Shown here: positions 8,762 through 13,327 of the stretch, in pieces
How the letters are laid out: every line of letters starts with the position of its first letter
Position numbering within the stretch: position 1 is the stretch's first letter
NCBI GenBank assembly: GCA_041302975.1
Contig: JBFYQC010000022.1
Coordinates: 1 to 13,327 of the forward strand
Source: UBA6183 sp041302975
GTDB taxonomy: Bacteria; Bacteroidota; Bacteroidia; UKL13-3
Length of the DNA stretch: 13,327 bases
Direction of reading: 5' to 3'
Position numbers and translations under genes: made by a program
Notes under the pieces: model-generated
The model's input: only the letters and a program-made list of their open reading frames with translations
Told to the model about the DNA's origin: nothing
The model's database searches: none

Positions 8762-10259
8762 AATATCCTCCAAATTCATTACCGTCTGTCTCACGTCCGG
8801 CATTAAACATTCCGCTCATTATATCTTTGAATACAGGCCCTGATACTTCATTTGTTTTACTTATTTGGCTAAACTCGGCCAAACCATGTAACACAAACTC
8901 CATCATAAACAACAATTGCTGTTTACTTTGCTTACCTGCATGGTGCTCAACAAAATCTTTTAATCCTGTAATATCTAACAACATTTTTTCATACTCTTTG
9001 TCGCTGGTTGTATTGGTAATGTACAATTGATTACCATCATTAAACCATGCAATAATTTTTGCATAAGGATTGGCTTGCTTGGCACGTTTGGCTTTCTCTG
9101 GATTCGCAAATTGTTTTTCGAATGCAGTACGAATAGCCTTGCCAATTAAACTATATGCCACACTTGACGAGCCTTCTAACTCACCTTCATACACCAACTC
9201 AACCTTACCAGTAATGGCCGGAATTGCACCATACAAATCTTGTATACGGGTATATGTTTGTTTTTCGTTGTTAATCAACATGCGTCTTTCGGCAAAGCTA
9301 TATAAGTTTTCTAAAGCACTTATGGTTAACCTAGCAGAAACCCCACTTTTTTGATCAATTAATTCACTTTTACGCGCTTCCATTGCAACCTCTTCAACCA
9401 ACACATGCATTAAAGGATTAGTGTGAATTTGTTTTTGTTGGGTATCCGATAATTTAGCTTCTTGTTGAGTAATAGCTAATGAGGTTTCAATTTCTTTAGG
9501 ATAGTGGGTTAATATTTGGCTATCAATCCTGTCTTTTAGAGGAGTTACAATACTTCCCCTATTCGTGTAATCCTCAGGATTTGCCGTAAATACAAACTGA
9601 ACATCTAAAGGTAAACGCAATTTAAATCCGCGTATTTGCAAATCACCTTCTTGTAAAATATTAAACAACGAAACCTGTATACGTGCTTGCAAATCAGGCA
9701 ACTCGTTTATTACAAATATACAACGGTGCGAACGCGGAATCAAACCGTAGTGTATAACGCGTTCATCAGCATAAGTTAGTTTTAACGATGCCGCTTTAAT
9801 AGGATCAACATCACCAATTAAATCGGCAACAGTTACATCTGGTGTGGCCAGTTTTTCTGTATACCTTTCATTTCTTTGTATCCATTCAATAGGTGTTTTA
9901 TCACCCATTTCTTCAATCAAATCAACTGCATACCTGCTTAAAGGTTTAAGCGGGTCGTCATTTACTTCACTACCTTTTATAACAGGCATATACTCATCTA
10001 ATAGGTTTACCATTAAACGTGCAATTCTTGTTTTAGCTTGCCCGCGTAACCCCAATAATATCATGTTGTGTTTTGATAAAATAGCGGTGTGTACTTGTGG
10101 CAAAACAGTCTCGTCATATCCCTTTATTTCGGCAAAAGGATTAATGCCTTTTTGTAAACACGTAATTAAATTATCGCGCATTTCTTCTTTTACACTTTTG
10201 CTGATGTAACCTGCTTTTTTAAGCGCGCCTAATGTTGTTGGTAATTTAGTTTTAGTCAT
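8748..10259 (-). CDS. Magnesium-chelatase/MoxR-like AAA+ ATPase
   Basis: A 503-residue cytoplasmic AAA+ ATPase of the type often labelled magnesium chelatase in Bacteroidota; nothing around it suggests chlorophyll or cobalamin synthesis, so that label is about fold only. The P-loop is GLRGQAKT (70-77), with Ala in place of the Gly before Lys76. The Walker B segment is IFVINE (181-186), with Asn instead of the usual Asp before the catalytic Glu. Sensor 1 is Asn227 in FTANPEDYTNRG, and DRIDSQI (243-249) carries a likely arginine finger. IGDVDP (148-153) and the segment LPDLQARIQVSLFNILQEGD (187-206) match the helix-2 insert and post-Walker region of the ChlI/BchI group. The C-terminal half is helical and unassigned. 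Relatives usually act as unfoldase- or chaperone-like motors with a von Willebrand factor A partner; none is adjacent here. The start at 10259 lies 27 bases past yraN, and the 3' end overlaps the small membrane protein by 14 bases. Confidence 0.88.
   Translation of the reverse strand: MTKTKLPTTLGALKKAGYISKSVKEEMRDNLITCLQKGINPFAEIKGYDETVLPQVHTAILSKHNMILLGLRGQAKTRIARLMVNLLDEYMPVIKGSEVNDDPLKPLSRYAVDLIEEMGDKTPIEWIQRNERYTEKLATPDVTVADLIGDVDPIKAASLKLTYADERVIHYGLIPRSHRCIFVINELPDLQARIQVSLFNILQEGDLQIRGFKLRLPLDVQFVFTANPEDYTNRGSIVTPLKDRIDSQILTHYPKEIETSLAITQQEAKLSDTQQKQIHTNPLMHVLVEEVAMEARKSELIDQKSGVSARLTISALENLYSFAERRMLINNEKQTYTRIQDLYGAIPAITGKVELVYEGELEGSSSVAYSLIGKAIRTAFEKQFANPEKAKRAKQANPYAKIIAWFNDGNQLYITNTTSDKEYEKMLLDITGLKDFVEHHAGKQSKQQLLFMMEFVLHGLAEFSQISKTNEVSGPVFKDIMSGMFNAGRETDGNEFGGYYESK
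8766..8771 (-). promoter_or_regulatory. Shine-Dalgarno-like GGAGGA before the 48-residue membrane protein
   Basis: On the minus strand GGAGGA is followed by TATT and then ATG at 8761. Such a strong anti-16S match is uncommon in Bacteroidota and supports the start at 8761. Caution: the same bases encode Gly-Gly within the C-terminus of the ATPase (EFGGYYESK), so the match could be a by-product of coding. Confidence 0.45.
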
Positions 10260-10286
10260 TTTGTTTTGGTTTGATAACGGTTGCGG

Positions 10287-10658
10287 CTAAAGTGCTTCAA
10301 ACGGATAAAAAGCATCTTCTATGTGTTCTATTTCAAATTTGCTTTCGTTTTTTACCACCGCAATAATATCAAAACGCACGGGATAGGTAATTTGATTTTC
10401 TTCTAAAAAATTTTCTGCTGCCAATCGTATGTTCTTTTGTTTAGCCTTTCCCACAGCTTGCTCAGGATAAGCCATTTGATCGCTGGTTCTTGTTTTTACT
10501 TCAACAAAAATAATTTCATTGTTCCATTCACAAATCACATCTACTTCCACCCTGCCATATGTATAGTTACGCACCAGTATTTTATAACCTTTTCGTTCCA
10601 GATAACCTGCAGCAATATCCTCGCCTAGTTTACCAAACTGTTTATTGTGGTTACTCAT
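10287..10658 (-). CDS. yraN: YraN/UPF0102 family nuclease-fold protein
   Basis: A 123-residue protein of the UPF0102 family, related in fold to restriction-endonuclease-like and Holliday-junction resolvases; its cellular role is not established. The N-terminal FGKLGEDIAAGYLERKGY (8-25) and VRNY (29-32) are standard family signatures. The metal-site pattern appears as Glu38 and Asp40 (RVEVDVI, where GEIDLI is more common) and Glu53-x-Lys55 (FVEVKTRT), so the key acidic residues and lysine are present and activity is possible. The length is normal for the family. It follows dgkA by 22 bases and precedes the AAA+ ATPase by 28. In many bacteria yraN sits near rnhB or the 16S rRNA methyltransferase gene, so its place here between a lipid kinase and an ATPase is a local arrangement. 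Confidence 0.93.
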   Translation of the reverse strand: MSNHNKQFGKLGEDIAAGYLERKGYKILVRNYTYGRVEVDVICEWNNEIIFVEVKTRTSDQMAYPEQAVGKAKQKNIRLAAENFLEENQITYPVRFDIIAVVKNESKFEIEHIEDAFYPFEAL

Positions 10659-10680
10659 TTTGGTATTTTATATCTATAGT

Positions 10681-11040
10681 CTATAAAGTATAAGCCAGTA
10701 TTTTAGGCACAAACACAATTAAGCCAATTATTAATGCTGCTAAAGAAAAAATTAATACGGCTCCTGCAGCAACATCTTTAACCCTGCCTGCAATTAAATT
10801 ATGTTGTGGCGAAACTAAGTTTACCAATTGTTCAAAAGCCGTATTAAAAAGTTCGGCCATAAATACACCTCCCATGCATGCAATTATTAAACACCACTCA
10901 GTGGAATTGATGCGAAAAAACCATCCTGCAAATACCACAAGCAAGGTTGCGAGCAAATGAAAACGCATGTGTTTTTCTGACCGAATGGCATATAAAACCC
11001 CATTCTTTGCATAAGCAAAACTTTTAATTTCCGATTTCAT
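10681..11040 (-). CDS. dgkA: Diacylglycerol kinase / undecaprenol kinase (DgkA family)
   Basis: A 119-residue integral membrane kinase that phosphorylates diacylglycerol or undecaprenol with ATP; the substrate cannot be told from sequence. Three membrane segments are expected: about 28-43 (LLATLLVVFAGWFF), 48-62 (EWCLIIACMGGVF) and 93-112 (GAVLIFSLAALIIGLIVFV). The active-site stretch is AELFNTAFEQLVN (62-74), carrying Glu63, Asn66 and Glu70, followed by GRVKDVAAGAVL (85-96) with Lys88-Asp89, the usual family pattern. Position 74 is Asn where an Asp (as in VVD) is common. The N-terminal FAYAKNGVLYAIRSEKHMRFH (8-28) is the amphipathic surface helix and contact region typical of the group. It starts 9 bases after the preceding exported-protein gene and is followed 22 bases later by yraN, so it belongs to the same likely transcript. 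Confidence 0.94.
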   Translation of the reverse strand: MKSEIKSFAYAKNGVLYAIRSEKHMRFHLLATLLVVFAGWFFRINSTEWCLIIACMGGVFMAELFNTAFEQLVNLVSPQHNLIAGRVKDVAAGAVLIFSLAALIIGLIVFVPKILAYTL

Positions 11041-11049
11041 TTATTGTTA

Positions 11050-11775
11050 TTACTCAACCACAATTTTGCGTGTAATATGCTGTGCGCTGTTGTTTAGTTT
11101 TAAGATATAGATACCCTTGGTGAGTGTTTCCAAATCGATAGTCGCACTTGATTCAACCACTTGTTCTATTTGTAACTTTCCATTTATATCAAACAATTGC
11201 GCGTTTACTTTTTGGTTTGATGAGGTGGTGATGTTCAGTAAATCTTTTGCAGGATTCGGAAATACGGAAATATGATTGTCTAAGGTATTTTCTAAGTTAC
11301 CTACAGTACCATACACATATAATGTGTAATTGACATTACTGTCATTTTGTACTGGTAATGGAACATCAACAAAACCCTTTAATGTTGGATAAGTACTGAT
11401 ATAAACTACCAAAGGATACACTCCGTTTTGAGTGGGTGTACCTGTTAACGTTAAACAGCTAGACTCTCCTCCATTAAACCTGCAATTTGAGGTAAAACAA
11501 TTGTAATTAAAACCTTCTGGCAAACCTTTTACTCCAGTAATTTCCATACTATCAACACGTACCGGAAAGCTTGTTGAACCCACCATGGTTGATGTATCAG
11601 AGGGTGCTCTGAAATAAATTACCTCGCTGTAGGCCACATCTTTATATCCAATTTTAATAGATTGTGGTAAAATGCTTCCTTTGGGCATATTATTATCAGG
11701 TGTACATTGTGCACTCAATTGTAAAGTTGACAATGTACTAATTATAAAAAAAGTTATTTTGGCTAAAGTTTTCAT
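11050..11775 (-). CDS. Exported hypothetical protein with T9SS type A sorting domain
   Basis: A 241-residue secreted protein of unknown activity. Residues 1-22 are a signal peptide (KTLAKITFFIISTLSTLQLSA), probably cut just before Gln23. The middle (about 24-155) is beta-rich and holds four cysteines, C24, C93, C98 and C107. The stretch LTGTPTQNGVYPLVVYIS (110-127) resembles an immunoglobulin-like or putative-Ig segment (the TGTPT-G-Y pattern). The last 75 residues are a T9SS type A sorting domain: SVFPNPAKDLLNI (170-182), FDINGK (195-200) and LTKGIYILKLNNS (218-230). It is therefore predicted to cross the outer membrane by T9SS and be released or attached. It is the first gene of a five-gene minus-strand array, and its start codon is only 12 bases from that of the divergent TonB receptor. 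C24 after Gln is not a lipobox, so it is not a lipoprotein. Confidence 0.9.
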   Translation of the reverse strand: MKTLAKITFFIISTLSTLQLSAQCTPDNNMPKGSILPQSIKIGYKDVAYSEVIYFRAPSDTSTMVGSTSFPVRVDSMEITGVKGLPEGFNYNCFTSNCRFNGGESSCLTLTGTPTQNGVYPLVVYISTYPTLKGFVDVPLPVQNDSNVNYTLYVYGTVGNLENTLDNHISVFPNPAKDLLNITTSSNQKVNAQLFDINGKLQIEQVVESSATIDLETLTKGIYILKLNNSAQHITRKIVVE

Positions 11776-11787
11776 ATTGCAATATTA

Positions 11788-13327
11788 ATGATACCAAGAT
11801 ACAGTTTATTTAAATATTACCTACTTTTTTGTGCATTAACTTTTGATATATCAAACCAATTGTTGGCACAAAAAACAATCACCGGAAAGGTGTTTGATTT
11901 ACAAACAAAAGAACCGCTTATTGGGGTTTCGGTTGTATTGCATAACATTGGAAATTTAACTGATCAGTACGGCACTTTTTCGTTTAACATCAATTCAACA
12001 GAAACTAATTTTAAGCTTATTTTTAGTTACCTCGGCTATCAAACTCAAACTGCTACTTGCGGTGCAGATACACCTTGTTTTATATACTTATCTCCTACAC
12101 AAAACCAATTGGATGTGGCCGTGGTTACTGGAAGTAGAAGCGCAGCCTCTTTAAAACGACAAACCGTTTCTATTGATGTGATTAAACCTTATTTGGTTGA
12201 AAACAGAGTAACCACAAATCTTGAGCATATCATGAACCAACTACCGGGTGTTAATGTGGTTGATGGACAAATAAACATACGTAGCGGTAGTGGCTGGACT
12301 TATGGTGCAGGTTCGCGGGTGTTGGTTTTGGTTGATGATGTGCCTATGGTTACGGGAGATGCCGGACAAGTACAATGGAAATTTTTACCAACAGAAAACA
12401 TTGGTAGCATAGAAGTAATTAAAGGTGCAAGTTCGGTGATGTATGGGTCGGGGTCATTAAACGGAGTTGTAAATATACGTACCGCAACACCCACTGCTAA
12501 AGGCAAGTTTAGCGCCAATATATTTAGTGGGTTTTACAGTAAACCTAAACGCGATAGTGCCCAGTGGTTTACAGGCTTACAAGCATATAGTGGTGCAAAT
12601 ACTTTTTATGCCAAACGTTACAAACAACTTGATTTTACCATTGGTTTAAATGCACTAAACGATAACGGATACAGGTTAGGTGAGTTTGATAAACGATTGA
12701 GAACAACCTTAAAAACCAACTACAGGTTTAAGAAAAAGCCTGCATTACAAGCCGGGCTAGATGCAACTTTTATGACACAACAAAGTGCCAGCTTTTTACT
12801 TTGGGAAAGTTTTGATTATGGTTATGTGGCCTTAGATAGCGCACAAACAAAAACCCAAGCCACCATTTTTAGTATAGATCCACATGCTGATTTTGTGAAG
12901 AGCAATTATAAAATAAGGTACCGTGGACGGTTTTACGGAGTGGACAATAACATTGAAGAATCATCAGCTGGAGTTGACCAAGACAACAATAGTTTAAACG
13001 CTTACAACGAATTAACCGGACATTATTTTTTAAACAAAAACAGAGGCACATTGGCATTGGGCACAAGTAATAATTATACCTTAAGTAAAAGCCCGTTGTA
13101 TGGTGGTAATGATATTACGGCAAACAATGTTGCCGTATTTACACAAGTTGATTTAACTTACAAAAAGTGGAGTTTTAACGGAGGCATACGTTACGAGTAC
13201 TTTAGGATGAACAGTGCCACCGATGACCAATTGATTGGCCGATTGGGCTTAGGCTTTGAAGCCACCAAAACCACTTTTTTACGCACCAGTTTTGGACAAG
13301 GTTACCGCTACCCTACCATTGCCGAAC
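11788..13327 (+). CDS. TonB-dependent outer-membrane receptor (N-terminal part, truncated by window edge)
   Basis: An open frame of 513 codons from the ATG at 11788 to the right edge; the C-terminal barrel is missing. Residues 1-28 form a signal peptide (MIPRYSLFKYYLLFCALTFD..., ending LLAQ). Residues about 30-105 are a carboxypeptidase-regulatory-like domain (ITGKVFDLQTKEPLIGVSVV at 31-50, DQYGTFSFNI, then FSYLGYQTQT). A TonB-box-like LDVAVVTGSR follows at 108-117. The plug domain spans about 118-235: LEHIMNQLPGVNVVDGQINI (145-164), IRSGSG, RVLVLVDDVPM (177-187), IGSIEVIKGASSVMYGSGS (205-223) and LNGVVNIRT (224-232). After that come amphipathic barrel strands, with RYRGRFYGVDNN and SFGQGYRYPTIAE near the edge, the latter typical of siderophore or cobalamin-type receptors. 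It imports a ligand across the outer membrane with TonB energy; the substrate (iron chelate, vitamin or other) cannot be fixed. No alternative start lies between 11788 and the signal-peptide end. Confidence 0.94.
   Translation, partial: MIPRYSLFKYYLLFCALTFDISNQLLAQKTITGKVFDLQTKEPLIGVSVVLHNIGNLTDQYGTFSFNINSTETNFKLIFSYLGYQTQTATCGADTPCFIYLSPTQNQLDVAVVTGSRSAASLKRQTVSIDVIKPYLVENRVTTNLEHIMNQLPGVNVVDGQINIRSGSGWTYGAGSRVLVLVDDVPMVTGDAGQVQWKFLPTENIGSIEVIKGASSVMYGSGSLNGVVNIRTATPTAKGKFSANIFSGFYSKPKRDSAQWFTGLQAYSGANTFYAKRYKQLDFTIGLNALNDNGYRLGEFDKRLRTTLKTNYRFKKKPALQAGLDATFMTQQSASFLLWESFDYGYVALDSAQTKTQATIFSIDPHADFVKSNYKIRYRGRFYGVDNNIEESSAGVDQDNNSLNAYNELTGHYFLNKNRGTLALGTSNNYTLSKSPLYGGNDITANNVAVFTQVDLTYKKWSFNGGIRYEYFRMNSATDDQLIGRLGLGFEATKTTFLRTSFGQGYRYPTIAE

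Noticed and set aside
8762..8803. Longer N-terminus (14 residues) for the small membrane protein
   Set aside because: The inner ATG at 8761 has the GGAGGA ribosome site and gives a typical short basic lead before the membrane span. The extension would deepen overlap with the ATPase and has no similar site.
8748..10259. Role in chlorophyll or cobalamin metal insertion suggested by the magnesium-chelatase label
   Set aside because: No other tetrapyrrole gene is present, and the family label reflects AAA+ subfamily similarity only.
8827..10628. Plus-strand frames at 8827-9030, 9070-9354, 9844-10209 and 10437-10628
   Set aside because: They are antisense to the AAA+ ATPase and yraN genes, whose motifs are unmistakable. 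None shows its own domain.
11701..11712. Possible lipoprotein cleavage before Cys24 of the 241-residue exported protein
   Set aside because: The preceding residues are Ser-Ala-Gln. Gln at the position just before Cys is incompatible with a lipobox; ordinary signal-peptidase cleavage before Gln23 fits better.
12300..13066. Minus-strand frames at 12300-12518 and 12869-13066
   Set aside because: They are antisense to the TonB-dependent receptor, whose plug and barrel motifs run continuously through this region.

Overview
The window looks like a Bacteroidota chromosome segment, most likely from a free-living flavobacterium- or chitinophaga-like lineage. Three things point there: AT-rich DNA with mostly no Shine-Dalgarno sequences; two secreted proteins ending in type IX secretion system (T9SS) type A sorting domains (NPxxDxL followed by a GIYxL motif near the C-terminus); and a TonB-dependent receptor with an N-terminal carboxypeptidase-regulatory-like domain. 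No tRNA, rRNA, IS element, CRISPR array or phage gene was seen. The only intergenic spaces are short (12 to about 111 bases), so no gene-free stretch exceeds 300 bases.

Layout. Bases 1-5066 (minus strand) are the first 1688 codons of a giant secreted, beta-strand-rich, adhesin-like protein whose C-terminus lies off the left edge. A 111-base divergent spacer separates it from a plus-strand secreted M1-family zinc aminopeptidase with a T9SS tail (5178-7544). A 3-hydroxybutyryl-CoA dehydrogenase (7630-8535) follows on the same strand. A perfect 16-bp inverted repeat at 8554-8589 then acts as a shared terminator between converging transcription units.

From 11775 down to 8615 five minus-strand genes form one compact, operon-like array with gaps of 9, 22 and 28 bases and one 14-base overlap. 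In order of transcription they are a small T9SS-sorted exported protein, a DgkA-type membrane lipid kinase, a YraN/UPF0102 nuclease-fold protein, a magnesium-chelatase/MoxR-like AAA+ ATPase with an atypical P-loop, and a 48-residue single-span membrane protein. Divergently, only 12 bases from the first gene of that array, begins a TonB-dependent outer-membrane receptor that runs off the right edge.

How the genes fit together. The surface theme is strong: adhesin, secreted peptidase, exported small protein and TonB receptor would all act at or beyond the outer membrane. The dehydrogenase is ordinary cytoplasmic acyl-CoA metabolism. The most interesting unexplained part is the lipid kinase / nuclease-fold / AAA+ ATPase / micro-membrane-protein array, in which the ATPase has no adjacent von Willebrand factor A partner. 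I do not claim a demonstrated new system; the evidence is gene context and motif variation only.
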